Below, piece after piece: positions 56,037 through 64,000 of a stretch of DNA of 64,000 nt. Position numbers and translations under genes: made by a program. Under the pieces are notes generated by a model. It saw only the letters and a list, made by a program, of their open reading frames with translations. It ran no database searches and was not told where the DNA came from. Source of the stretch: Marinobacterium_D sp050908845 (GTDB lineage: Bacteria; Pseudomonadota; Gammaproteobacteria; Pseudomonadales; Balneatricaceae); contig NZ_CP194171.1 of assembly GCF_050908845.1 (NCBI RefSeq), positions 1,426,001-1,490,000 on the forward strand, written 5' to 3'. The first letter of the stretch is position 1. Each line of letters begins with the position of its first letter.

Positions 56037-57338
56037 ATGAAAGACCCCGTACACAGCAATAACTACCCCAACTCCTTTTACACCGCCACGGCGCGCTATC
56101 AGAAGGAGCGTCCGGCGCTGTCCGGGTCGCTGGAGGTGGATGTCTGCGTGGTCGGTGGTGGTTTCAGCGGCGTTAATACGGCACTGGAACTGGCCGAGCG
56201 GGGGTTTTCCGTGGCACTGCTGGAGGCAAAGCGGGTGGGCTGGGGCGCTTCCGGTCGCAACGGCGGCGAGCTGATCCGTGGTATCGGCCACGGCGTTGAC
56301 CAGTTCCGTGACCAGATCGGCGACGCCGGTGTCGAGGCGCTGGGCCGCATGGGGATCGAGGCGGTGGAGATCGTGCGTAACCGGGTCGAGCGCTACAACA
56401 TCGACTGCGATCTGCAGATGGGTTACTGCGACCTGGCGCTCAAGCCGCGCCATATCGATGAGATGGTGGCTGAGCGCGCCGAGCTCGAAGCCCTGGGGTA
56501 CGGTTACGATCTGGAGATTCTCGACCGTGACGAAGTCGGACAGGTGATCGGCTCCGACCGTTATCTTGGTGCCATGGTGGATATGGGTAGCGGTCATCTG
56601 CATCCGCTCAACCTGGTGCTGGGAGAGGCGGTGGCCGCCGAAGCCGCCGGCGTGCAGATCTTTGAATACTCCCCGGCGGAGAAGATCATCAAGGGCGAAA
56701 AGCCGCGTGTGCTGACCCCTGAGGGTGAGGTCAGCTGCCGCTACCTGGTGCTCTGCGGTAACGCCTATATCGGCCACAAGCTGGAGTCTCATATCGGCGG
56801 CAAGGTGCTGCCTGCAGGCAGTTACGTCATCGCCACTGAGCCGCTCAGCGATGCCCAGGCCAAACAGATCATTCCACAGAACATGGCCTTTGCTGATCTC
56901 AGCGTGGCGCTGGATTATTTCCACCTGTCGGCGGATAACCGTCTGCTGTTTGGCGGCCTGTGTAATTATTCGGGTAAAGACCCCAGGGACATCACCGGCG
57001 CCCTGAGGCCCAATCTTGAGCGGGTGTTCCCGCAACTCAAGGGCGTTAAAATCGATTACGAATGGGGCGGTATGATCGGCATCGGCGCCAACCGTCTGCC
57101 CCAGGTGGGGCGTCTGCCGGATGCGCCCAATATCCTCTTTGCCCAGGCTTATGCCGGCCACGGCGTCAACGCCACCCATATGGCTGCAAGGGTTATCGCC
57201 GAGATGCTCAGCGGCCAGGCGGAGCGTTTCGACGTGTTCGACAAGGTCAGGCATATGACCTTCCCGGGCGGCCCGGCGCTGCGTTCTCCGCTGCTGGCGA
57301 TGGGGATGCTGTATTACCGGATGAAGGATCTGCTGTAA
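56037..57338 (+). CDS. puuB: FAD-dependent amine oxidase, PuuB-like (gamma-glutamylputrescine oxidoreductase)
   Basis: 433 residues of the DAO family. N-terminal HSNNYPNSFYTATA typical of PuuB/OrdL, then the Rossmann FAD motif VDVCVVGGGFSGVNTALELAERGFSVALLEAKRVGWGASGRNGGELIRG. Late FAD contacts WGGMIGIGANRLPQVGRLPDAPNILFAQAYAGHGVNATHMAARVIAEML. Oxidises the gamma-glutamylated polyamine to the aldehyde taken by PuuC. GGGAG lies upstream of the start; the repeat element separates it from aguA, so it may have its own promoter. Confidence 0.92.
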   Translation: MKDPVHSNNYPNSFYTATARYQKERPALSGSLEVDVCVVGGGFSGVNTALELAERGFSVALLEAKRVGWGASGRNGGELIRGIGHGVDQFRDQIGDAGVEALGRMGIEAVEIVRNRVERYNIDCDLQMGYCDLALKPRHIDEMVAERAELEALGYGYDLEILDRDEVGQVIGSDRYLGAMVDMGSGHLHPLNLVLGEAVAAEAAGVQIFEYSPAEKIIKGEKPRVLTPEGEVSCRYLVLCGNAYIGHKLESHIGGKVLPAGSYVIATEPLSDAQAKQIIPQNMAFADLSVALDYFHLSADNRLLFGGLCNYSGKDPRDITGALRPNLERVFPQLKGVKIDYEWGGMIGIGANRLPQVGRLPDAPNILFAQAYAGHGVNATHMAARVIAEMLSGQAERFDVFDKVRHMTFPGGPALRSPLLAMGMLYYRMKDLL

Positions 57339-57375
57339 CAGGCCTCACCCGGGCGCCGCCGTGCACCACTTCGAG

Positions 57376-57927
57376 TTACTGCTGGGCCTCTTTCATCGCA
57401 TCGGCGGCTTCCTCTGCACCTTCGGCCGCTGCGTCACCGGCCTCCTCGGCGGTCTCGGCGGCCTCGTTCATGCCCATCGACTCCTTGGCGGCATCGACAG
57501 CCTCGTCCGCCGCCGCAGCAGCATCTTTAGCCGCTTCACCGGTCGCCTTCATGGCATCGTCTGCCATCTCCCCGGCGGCATCGGCGGCATCGCTCATCAT
57601 CTCACCGGCCGCTTCGCCCATTTCGCTGGCACTTTCCATGGCCGAGTCGGCCGCGTCTTTCGCCATATCGCCGGCGTCCTCGGCCATCTCTCCGGCTTTG
57701 TCGATGGCATCCGAAGCCATCTCACCGGTTTTGTCTGCCGCTTCCTCCATCGCATCGCCGGCCTTGGCCGCAGATTCCTTAACCTTCTCGGCAGCGTCCG
57801 ATGCCATTTCCTTGACACTGGGCGCGCTTTTTTCCGTTTTCGCTTCGTCGGCTTCCTCGCTACCGCACCCGGCCAAAAGCGTCGCCGATGCCAGCACACA
57901 GGAAAACAGCAGTTTGTTCATTTTCAT
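57376..57927 (-). CDS. Alanine/glutamate-rich helical lipoprotein with repeats
   Basis: 183 residues. Lipoprotein signal MKMNKLLFSCVLASATLLAGC. The mature protein is nearly all Ala, Glu, Asp, Lys, Met and Gly in an 11-residue-like periodic pattern (DAAEKVKESAAKAGDAMEEAADKTGEMASDAIDKAGEMAEDAGDMAKDAADSAMESASEMG...), predicting a long amphipathic helix, like apolipoprotein or LEA/YtxH-type repeats. GGAGAG upstream of the ATG. Likely anchored in the envelope; function unknown. Confidence 0.75.
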   Translation of the reverse strand: MKMNKLLFSCVLASATLLAGCGSEEADEAKTEKSAPSVKEMASDAAEKVKESAAKAGDAMEEAADKTGEMASDAIDKAGEMAEDAGDMAKDAADSAMESASEMGEAAGEMMSDAADAAGEMADDAMKATGEAAKDAAAAADEAVDAAKESMGMNEAAETAEEAGDAAAEGAEEAADAMKEAQQ

Positions 57928-58462
57928 GGATGATCACTCTCCGTAGTTGATATCAATGCCAATGCTGTTGCTCGCAGCTTCCCTTGAATATAGGCCTTCG
58001 AGGCTGTTTACGCGAAACAGCACGGCAATAACGTGTCAGGTCTCGGGGCCCGATATTTCAACTATCGTGAGTCAGTCGTGATTAACAGCCGATGGAAACC
58101 CGGTATGGCCACGAGAAACGCGAGTAGCTGAGTACGTTTCAAGCGTTTGGAAAAGATCTTTCGACCCTGGGCATCGATGCCGACCCTTGATTGGTTTTGT
58201 CGAACGCATTCATGGCACGGGGTGGGCGGGTCCACCTCATTTCCTACATTCTCTTCGATCGAAACGGTTAGGGCGTGAACTTTATGAACAAAACGGCCGA
58301 TAAGGCCTAAACGCTTAATATTCACCTTAACTTTCAACAGCGTGTCTTCGCGACTATGTTTCGGTTGTGATCAGGCTGCCCATGAGCGCCTGCGTAATGC
58401 CGGCATCCCCAAAATACGGCCGGCTCTCACGACTAAAACAATAATCTCGGAGAGATCGCATT
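57928..58462. other. Non-coding leader of tctC with a transposase relic
   Basis: 535 bp. Holds the possible IS110-type remnant listed separately and the tctC ribosome-binding site CGGAGAG (about 58448). No clear promoter was assigned. Confidence 0.5.
58062..58337 (-). pseudogene. Possible degraded IS110-family transposase fragment
   Basis: A 91-codon minus-strand frame. Its part VGIDAQGRKIFSKRLKRTQLLAFLVAIPG (about 58184-58098) reads like the N-terminal region of IS110/ISPpu-type DEDD transposases (GIDAQGKxxxRKxLxRxQLLxFxAxxP). The start of the frame (KRLGLIGRFVHKVHA) also resembles the preceding GIDLAKNVFQVHG segment, with an unrelated 30-residue stretch between. The catalytic core and C-terminal domain are absent, so any element is a relic. 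Confidence 0.4.
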
Positions 58463-59446
58463 ATGCAACGTCCTATCCGCAAGCTGATGCTTGCCACTTC
58501 CCTCGTATTTGCAGCTTCCCAGTCCTACGCCTTTGAGCCAGAGCGCACCGCCGAGTGTATCGCGCCGGCCAACCCGGGTGGTGGCTGGGATTTCACCTGC
58601 CGTAGTGTCGGCAAGGTACTGACCGACCTGGATTACATTGAAGGCAATGTTCAGACCGTGAACATGCCGGGTGCCGGCGGCGGTGTTGCTTTTGCGCATG
58701 CTGTTTCCAAGCGCGAGGGTGATTCCTCGCTGATCGTCGCGGCCAGTACTGCGACCACGACACGCCTCGCGCAGGGGCAGTTCGCCGGCCTGAGCGCTGA
58801 TCAGGTGAGCTGGGTCGGCGCACTCGGCGCGGATTACGGTGTCATCGCTGTAGCGGCTGATGCACCTTACAAGAGCCTGAACGATCTGATCGAAGCGATC
58901 AAAGAAGACCCGCAGTCCGTCAAGTTCGGTGGCGGCAGCGCTCTGGGTGGCTGGGATCACCTGAAAGTGCTGATTACGGCGAAGGCGGCCGGCGTGACCG
59001 ATCTGCCGAAAATCAAATACCTGGCTTACAGCGGTGGCGCCGAAGCGATCACTCAGGTGGTCGGTGGTCACATCCAGGGCTTCACCGGTGACGTATCTGA
59101 GGTGCTCGGCTTCGTCGAGTCCGGTGACCTGCGTGTACTCGCGGTACTGTCAGAGGAACGCCTGCCCGGTGAATTCGCAGGCATGCCGACCGCTGTCGAG
59201 CAAGGTGTAGACTCGATCGCTCCGAACTGGCGTGGTTTCTACCTGCCGGCCGGCGTACCGGACGACGCCTATGACTGGTGGACCGCAACTATCGACGGTG
59301 TTTACCAGAGCGACGAATGGAAGCAGATCATGACGCAGAACGGTCTGATGCCGTTCCATAAATCCGGTGAGGAGTTCGAAGCCTTCGTCCAGCAGCAGGT
59401 GAAGGATATCCGTGATCTCTCCGTTGAAATCGGTCTGATCAAATGA
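58463..59446 (+). CDS. tctC: Tripartite tricarboxylate transporter substrate-binding protein TctC
   Basis: 327-residue periplasmic receptor with signal peptide (MQRPIRKLMLATSLVFAASQSYA). Pattern of the TctC/Bug family: ECIAPANPGGGWDFTCRSVGKVL, VNMPGAGGGVAFAHAV, GALGADYGVIAVAADAPYKSLNDLIEAIKEDPQSVKFGGGSALGGWDHLKVL and KYLAYSGGAEAITQVVGGHIQGFTGD. Likely binds citrate or another carboxylate. Overlaps tctB by four bases. Confidence 0.95.
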   Translation: MQRPIRKLMLATSLVFAASQSYAFEPERTAECIAPANPGGGWDFTCRSVGKVLTDLDYIEGNVQTVNMPGAGGGVAFAHAVSKREGDSSLIVAASTATTTRLAQGQFAGLSADQVSWVGALGADYGVIAVAADAPYKSLNDLIEAIKEDPQSVKFGGGSALGGWDHLKVLITAKAAGVTDLPKIKYLAYSGGAEAITQVVGGHIQGFTGDVSEVLGFVESGDLRVLAVLSEERLPGEFAGMPTAVEQGVDSIAPNWRGFYLPAGVPDDAYDWWTATIDGVYQSDEWKQIMTQNGLMPFHKSGEEFEAFVQQQVKDIRDLSVEIGLIK

Positions 59447-59883
59447 TCGGCGATCGTATTCTTGGCATCATTCTGCTCCTCCTGGCCGTCGCGTACGGCT
59501 GGGAGGCCAGCCAGTTCCCGGTCCCCTTTGGTGGCGCCGAGGCGGTTGGGCCCGAGACATTCCCGCTGCTGCTGGCGGTAGTCCTGGGTCTGTCCAGCGT
59601 CTACCTGATCGTTAAGCCGGATCCGGACCAGCCCTGGCCAGGCATGAAAACCCTGCTCGACCTCGGCTTCGTGCTTGTGGTGCTGATGATCTTCTCCGCG
59701 ATGCTGGCCCCCGTGGGCTTCGTGATCTCCACTACGCTGATGGTTGGTGTGCTCTGCTGGCGCATGGGTGCCCGCCCGATTTCGGCCGGTCTGACCGGTA
59801 TCGGCTGCGCGGTGGTGGTCTATGTGCTGTTCAACTTCGTGCTTGAGCTGCATCTGCCGGCTGGCATCCTCGAGCTGAGTTAA
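59443..59883 (+). CDS. tctB: Tripartite tricarboxylate transporter small membrane subunit TctB
   Basis: 146 residues with four predicted membrane helices (RILGIILLLLAVAYGW, ETFPLLLAVVLGLSSVYLIV, LDLGFVLVVLMIFSAMLAPVGFVISTTLMVGVLCW, GLTGIGCAVVVYVLFNFVLEL). TctB/DUF1468 type. Starts inside the tctC stop (ATGA) and is followed by tctA after 12 bp. Confidence 0.93.
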   Translation: MIGDRILGIILLLLAVAYGWEASQFPVPFGGAEAVGPETFPLLLAVVLGLSSVYLIVKPDPDQPWPGMKTLLDLGFVLVVLMIFSAMLAPVGFVISTTLMVGVLCWRMGARPISAGLTGIGCAVVVYVLFNFVLELHLPAGILELS

Positions 59884-59895
59884 GGAGCTGAACTG

Positions 59896-61431
59896 ATGGA
59901 AACTCTTTCTTTCCTGCTGCAGGGCTTCGCCGTCGCGCTGACACCGGAGCACCTGATGTTTGCAGCGATCGGCGCGATGCTCGGCACTCTGATCGGCGCC
60001 TTGCCCGGTCTTGGCCCTGCTAACGGTGTTGCTATCCTGATCCCGCTGGCCTTCAGTCTGGGTCTGTCGCCGGCTGCATCGCTGATCATGCTGACCTCGG
60101 TCTATGCTGGCGCCATGTATGGTGGGCGTATCTCGAGCATCCTGCTCAACATCCCCGGTGACGAGCCGGCGATGATGACGACACTCGACGGTTACCCGAT
60201 GGCGATGAAGGGCAAGGCCGCCGAGGCGCTGGCGATCTCCGCTATTGCCTCCTTTATCGGCAGCCTGCTGGCCACCATCGGCCTGATCATCCTGGCACCG
60301 ATTCTGGCGCGTTTCGCCCTGCATTTCGGTCCTGCGGAATACTTTGCGCTGTTCGCACTGGCATTCGCCACGCTGGGCGGTATTACCGGCAAGAATCCGG
60401 TAAAAACCATCGTCGCTGCGGCGTTGGGTCTGATGGTAGCCACCGTGGGTGTGGATATCTCCACCGGCAACCAGCGTTATACGTTCAATATCCTCGAGCT
60501 TTACGAGGGGATCGACTTCATCATCGCCATCGTCGGCCTGTTTGCAGTCAGCGAACTGCTGTTCTTTATCGAGAAACATGTCGGTGAAGGACTTGCAGCA
60601 GCGAAGCTGAACAAGCTGAGCCTGAAGATGAAGGATATTATCGAGGTTCTGCCGACCAGCTTGCGTGGTTCTCTGCTGGGCTTCGTTTCCGGCGTGCTGC
60701 CGGGTGCCGGTGCCTCTCTGGGTAGCTTTATCAGCTACACCCTGGAGAAGCGGATAGTTGGTTCCAAAGGCAAGTTCGGTGAAGGCGACCCCCGCGGTGT
60801 GGCTGCACCGGAAGCGGGTAACAACGCCGCCGCCAACGGTGCCCTGGTGCCGATGCTGACCCTCGGTGTGCCGGGTAGTGGTACCACGGCGGTACTGCTG
60901 GCGATGCTGATCTCGCTGAATATCCAGCCGGGTCCGATGCTGTTCCAGCAGAATGCTGAACTGGTCTGGGGTGTGATTGCAGCCCTGCTGGTGGGTAACA
61001 TCATGCTGCTGTTGCTGAACATCCCGATGATCGGTGTGTTCGTCAAACTGCTGAGCATTCCGCCGAAGTATCTGATGCCGGTGGTTACGCTGGTGGCGGC
61101 TGTGGGTATCTACTCAATTAGCAACAGCGCGCTGGATCTCTACTTCATGGTCGGCTTCGGTCTGCTGGGCTACGTCCTGCGTAAGCTTGATGTGCCGCTG
61201 GTACCGGTCATCCTCGGTATGCTGCTGGGGCCTGAAATGGAGCTGAACCTGCGCCATGCGCTGACTATCTCTGATGGTGACTGGACGGCGTTGTTCTCCA
61301 GCGGCCTGAGCATCGGTATCTGGATCGTAGCGTTCCTGGGGCTGGCACTGCCTTACATCATCGGCCCGGTTCTGCGTCGCCGTATGGAACGTGCCCGTGC
61401 CCGTCTCGAAGTTCCGGAAGAGGCCGACTGA
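59896..61431 (+). CDS. tctA: Tripartite tricarboxylate transporter large membrane subunit TctA
   Basis: 511 residues, about twelve membrane helices. Conserved family segments: GTLIGALPGLGPANGVAILIPLAF, GAMYGGRISSILLNIPGDEPAMMTTLDGYPMA and GALVPMLTLGVPGSGTTAVLLAMLISLNIQPGPMLF. TAAGGAG ribosome-binding site. Completes the tctCBA symporter; expression probably depends on the convergent two-component pair. Confidence 0.96.
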   Translation: METLSFLLQGFAVALTPEHLMFAAIGAMLGTLIGALPGLGPANGVAILIPLAFSLGLSPAASLIMLTSVYAGAMYGGRISSILLNIPGDEPAMMTTLDGYPMAMKGKAAEALAISAIASFIGSLLATIGLIILAPILARFALHFGPAEYFALFALAFATLGGITGKNPVKTIVAAALGLMVATVGVDISTGNQRYTFNILELYEGIDFIIAIVGLFAVSELLFFIEKHVGEGLAAAKLNKLSLKMKDIIEVLPTSLRGSLLGFVSGVLPGAGASLGSFISYTLEKRIVGSKGKFGEGDPRGVAAPEAGNNAAANGALVPMLTLGVPGSGTTAVLLAMLISLNIQPGPMLFQQNAELVWGVIAALLVGNIMLLLLNIPMIGVFVKLLSIPPKYLMPVVTLVAAVGIYSISNSALDLYFMVGFGLLGYVLRKLDVPLVPVILGMLLGPEMELNLRHALTISDGDWTALFSSGLSIGIWIVAFLGLALPYIIGPVLRRRMERARARLEVPEEAD

Positions 61432-61486
61432 GCCCTCTGCCTGACATGTGTTAAGCCTCCGCAAACGTCGTTGTTGTTTGCACCTG

Positions 61487-61523
61487 CCGGATGACCCAAG
61501 GTTCCTGTCATCCGGTATTTTCT
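61487..61523 (+). terminator. First terminator after tctA
   Basis: CCGGATGAC pairs with GTCATCCGG around CCAAGGTTCCT, followed by TATTTTCTG. Confidence 0.75.
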
Positions 61524-61524
61524 G

Positions 61525-61560
61525 GCCACCCGTCGGCACTGCTGACGCGGTGGCTTTTTT
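61525..61560 (+). terminator. Second terminator after tctA
   Basis: GCCACC pairs with GGTGGC, with inner TCGGCA/TGACG pairs weaker, followed by TTTTTT. Confidence 0.75.
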
Positions 61561-62281
61561 ATTCTGTCGGCTTCAGGTCGGGCGCTGCACGATAACGCCG
61601 CTCCGGTCGGCCTATGCTGCCGTAGTTCACATCCGCCTCCAGTTCCTGCTCCGAGACCAGGTATTCCAGGTAACGTCTCGCCGTGGTCCGGCTGGAACCG
61701 ATCCGCTCGCCGACCTGCTCGGCGCTCAGGCTTTCTTTGCTGTCCACAAGGGCACTGCGCACTTTATCCAGTGTCAGGGTGTCTATCCCCTTGGGCAGGC
61801 GTTTACGCGCGGGCTGTGTGCTTTGCTGCGGAACCGGTGTGTTGCGGGGCAGGAGGCCGTCCACCGATTGCTGGCTGAGGCTTTCCAGTGCCTTGAGTTT
61901 TGCCAGGTGGGAGGTGAAATTCTGCAGCGCCTGCTCCAGGCGTTCGAACACCAGCGGCTTGAGAATATAGTCAAATACCCCGCAGCGCAGCGCCTCGGTC
62001 AGACTGTCGACCTCCTTGGCTGCGGTCACCAGAATCACGTCGGTAGGGCTGGCGGACGCGCGGATCTCGCGCAGCAGGTCCAGGCCGCTACCATCGGGAA
62101 ACTGGATATCCAGCAGCACCAGGTTGGGCTGGAATACCTCGATAAGCTCCCGGGCATCCCGCGTGGTATGTGCGATACCGCGGACCTCGAAGCCGGGCAC
62201 GCGCTCGACGAAGCGGCGCTGGATCTCGGCGATCTGAGGATCATCCTCGGCGATAACGATACCCACAGGTGTGCTCATCAA
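61559..62281 (-). CDS. CitB/DcuR-type response regulator
   Basis: 240 residues. Receiver domain (about 5-125): VIAEDDPQIAEIQRRFVERV, phospho-acceptor Asp in LVLLDIQFPDGSGLDLL, and YILKPLVFERL. C-terminal output helix-turn-helix LDKVRSALVDSKESLSAEQVGERIGSSRTTARRYLEYLVSEQELEADVNYGSIGRPERRYRAA is the CitB/DpiA type. Overlaps the sensor gene by four bases. The pair probably senses a carboxylate and activates tctCBA. Confidence 0.93.
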   Translation of the reverse strand: MMSTPVGIVIAEDDPQIAEIQRRFVERVPGFEVRGIAHTTRDARELIEVFQPNLVLLDIQFPDGSGLDLLREIRASASPTDVILVTAAKEVDSLTEALRCGVFDYILKPLVFERLEQALQNFTSHLAKLKALESLSQQSVDGLLPRNTPVPQQSTQPARKRLPKGIDTLTLDKVRSALVDSKESLSAEQVGERIGSSRTTARRYLEYLVSEQELEADVNYGSIGRPERRYRAAPDLKPTE

Positions 62282-63861
62282 TGTGTCTCCTTGGGAAGGT
62301 AAAGAGTGAAGCGTGCGCCTTTGCCGGCGAGATTTTCAACCACCACCTCGCCGCCCAGGTCGCTGACAATCTCTTTGACCAGGTGCAGGCCGATGCCGCG
62401 ACCTTCTGCCTTGCTGCTGAAGCCGCGCTCGAAAACGCGGGCGAAGTCGTCATCTTCTATTCCCGGTCCCTGGTCTTCGACCTCGATAATGATGTCCTGG
62501 CCGATGTCGGTCATGGAGAGACTGATGCGCCGGTTGCCCTCGGAGAGGGTGGCGTCAAAGGCGTTATCCAGCAGATTGCCGATCAGCGTGACCATCCGTT
62601 CGGTGGAAATTGCCGCCGGCAGGGGGCCCAGGTGGCTGTCCTCGTCGATATCGAGGTGCAGCCCCAGCTCATGGGCGCGGTTGAACTTGCCCAGCAGGCA
62701 GCCGGAGACCACCGGGTCATCCACCGAATCCACCAGCCAGCGCAGCATCGCCTGGTGATCCCGGGTCTCCTGGCCGATCAGCTCCAGCGCCTCGTCGCTC
62801 TTGTCGAGCTGAATCAGACCGGCGATGGTGTGCAGCTTGTTGGCGTATTCGTGGGCCTGGCTGCGCAGGGAATCCGCATACTGGCGGATACGGGTGAGAC
62901 GCCGGCTGACCATGGTGAGTTCGTCACGCTCGCGGAAACTGGCGACCACGCCGCTGATCTTGCCGTGAACACGGATCGGAATCCGGTTGATCACCAGGTG
63001 GCGGCCATCGACCACCATCTCCTTGTCGAATTCCGGCTCGCCGCTTTCGAGCAGGGCGGGCATCCGGCTCTCGGGCAGGACTTCGCGGATATGGCGTCCT
63101 GTAAGCGGCTCGCTGCCCAGGTCCAATGTATCGATGGCGGCGCGGTTGAAGGTGGTGATCAGGCCCTGCCGGTTGATAGCGATGATGCCTTCGCGAACCG
63201 ATTCCAGGGTGGCGTTGCGCTCCTCGAAAAGTGTGGCGATCTCATGAGGTTCCAGGTCGAAGATGGCGGCGCGGAAACGGCGCCCGATCCAGCTGGCGAT
63301 CAGCACCGACAGCACCAGCAGGACCAGGGTGACGATGATCACGATACGCTGGTAGGTCAGTACCGTGTTGTCGATCTCATTGGTCAGGTAGCCCACCGAA
63401 ACCACGCCTACCACTTCGCCGATATCGTTGAACACCGGTGCCTTGCCGCGGATCGACGGCCCCAGGCTGCCGGTAGCTGCCGATATGATGGTGCGTCCCT
63501 CCTTGAGCACGGCGTAGTTATCGCCGCCGACCATCGGTTTGCCGATGCGGTCGGGAACGGGGTGGGAGAGGCGGATACCGTCGATATTGCCGATGGAGAT
63601 AAAGCTGGCGTCGGTGGCATCGCGCAATTCGGAGGCGATACGGTTGGTGGTGTCGGCGTCGTTGGCTGCCACGGCGCGGCGGATCGATGGGGTCTGCGCG
63701 ATCATTGAAGCGAGCTGAACCGCCCGCTGCGCGATCTGTTCCTCAAGGGAGTCGCCGAGATGACGCAGGGCGAAACCACCCAGGACAACGGACTGCACCA
63801 GTACCAGCAGGCACAGAACAATCATTAAACGGGTGCTGATACGTAAACGGATGTGTGGCAT
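62278..63861 (-). CDS. CitA/DcuS-type sensor histidine kinase
   Basis: 527 residues. First membrane helix about 11-33, a periplasmic PAS-like (PDC) ligand domain (DATDASFISIGNIDGIRLSHPVPDRIGKPMVGGD...GSLGPSIRGKAPVFNDIGEVVGVVSVGYL), second helix about 175-196, a cytoplasmic PAS domain, then the CitA-family kinase: phospho-accepting His in SQAHEYANKLHTIAGLIQL, N-box NLLDNAFDATL, DQGPGIEDDDF and GRGIGLHLVKEIV. Carboxylate specificity is inferred from linkage to tctCBA. Confidence 0.94.
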   Translation of the reverse strand: MPHIRLRISTRLMIVLCLLVLVQSVVLGGFALRHLGDSLEEQIAQRAVQLASMIAQTPSIRRAVAANDADTTNRIASELRDATDASFISIGNIDGIRLSHPVPDRIGKPMVGGDNYAVLKEGRTIISAATGSLGPSIRGKAPVFNDIGEVVGVVSVGYLTNEIDNTVLTYQRIVIIVTLVLLVLSVLIASWIGRRFRAAIFDLEPHEIATLFEERNATLESVREGIIAINRQGLITTFNRAAIDTLDLGSEPLTGRHIREVLPESRMPALLESGEPEFDKEMVVDGRHLVINRIPIRVHGKISGVVASFRERDELTMVSRRLTRIRQYADSLRSQAHEYANKLHTIAGLIQLDKSDEALELIGQETRDHQAMLRWLVDSVDDPVVSGCLLGKFNRAHELGLHLDIDEDSHLGPLPAAISTERMVTLIGNLLDNAFDATLSEGNRRISLSMTDIGQDIIIEVEDQGPGIEDDDFARVFERGFSSKAEGRGIGLHLVKEIVSDLGGEVVVENLAGKGARFTLYLPKETH

Positions 63862-64000
63862 GGAATTGTTATATATCGGGCCTGTTTTGACCCTAAAGTG
63901 TACGCCTAAGCTACTGATTTGTCCGTATGGGTGGTGGCACTGGAGCGGGAACGTTATACTCTCGCGTCTTGCTCAGGGTCGTCCGTCGATTGTCGGCCAA

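Noticed and set aside
58211..58232. TGGCAC-like element that could be a sigma-54 -24 box
   Set aside because: The expected TTGC at -12 is missing (GGGC instead).

Overview
The window is from a moderately GC-rich gammaproteobacterium. The block argD-argF, grxD, peroxiredoxin, rnt, motY, argG resembles the Pseudomonas chromosome. A complete mevalonate pathway operon, a LapBCE-type secretion operon, a tct transporter and many osmotically or marine-flavoured functions point instead to an Oceanospirillales-like relative (inference; no rRNA or other decisive marker is present). The layout is chromosomal and gene-dense, with no prophage, CRISPR array, rRNA or tRNA recognised.

Left part (1-11300): a class II DAHP synthase cut by the window edge, metR, the argD-argF operon, grxD, a 2-Cys peroxiredoxin, rnt, motY, argG, then a TPR protein with a receiver-like domain that lacks the phospho-acceptor aspartate. 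11347-16859 holds a type I secretion operon (LapB-like ABC exporter, LapC-like adaptor, a LuxR-type regulator, TolC-like outer membrane protein) with no adhesin gene beside it. 17014-23340 encodes HMG-CoA reductase, type 2 IPP isomerase, HMG-CoA synthase, two GHMP kinases and diphosphomevalonate decarboxylase: acetoacetyl-CoA to IPP/DMAPP in six genes. DNA polymerase II and a retropepsin-like membrane protein follow.

Middle part (26400-43700): a DUF2846-like lipoprotein, an arylsulfatase, an orphan Hcp-family protein with a signal peptide, a DUF2236 oxygenase, the lutABC lactate oxidation operon (minus strand) with its divergent FadR-type regulator and a clear operator, a small AraC / alpha-beta hydrolase / cupin-CMD / cyclophilin-like group, a GH19 endolysin-like protein and a lipoprotein.

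Right part (34550 and 42885-57340): a large polyamine uptake and catabolism region: aldehyde dehydrogenase, LuxR-type regulator, polyamine:pyruvate aminotransferase, class I amidotransferase, four-gene ABC transporter, two gamma-glutamylpolyamine-synthetase-like genes, N-carbamoylputrescine amidase, agmatine deiminase and a PuuB-like oxidase. I find three copies of one 16-bp palindrome (TACNCCCNNGGGNGTA-like) in front of these genes, each directly abutting a predicted -35 box with a 17-bp spacer to a -10. This looks like the operator of a dedicated polyamine activator, and the adjacent LuxR-type protein is the best candidate. The window closes with a tripartite tricarboxylate transporter (tctCBA) and a convergent CitAB/DcuSR-type two-component system. 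Two non-coding stretches (36100-36540 and 55772-55982) are dense in inverted repeats and look like dispersed repeat elements.
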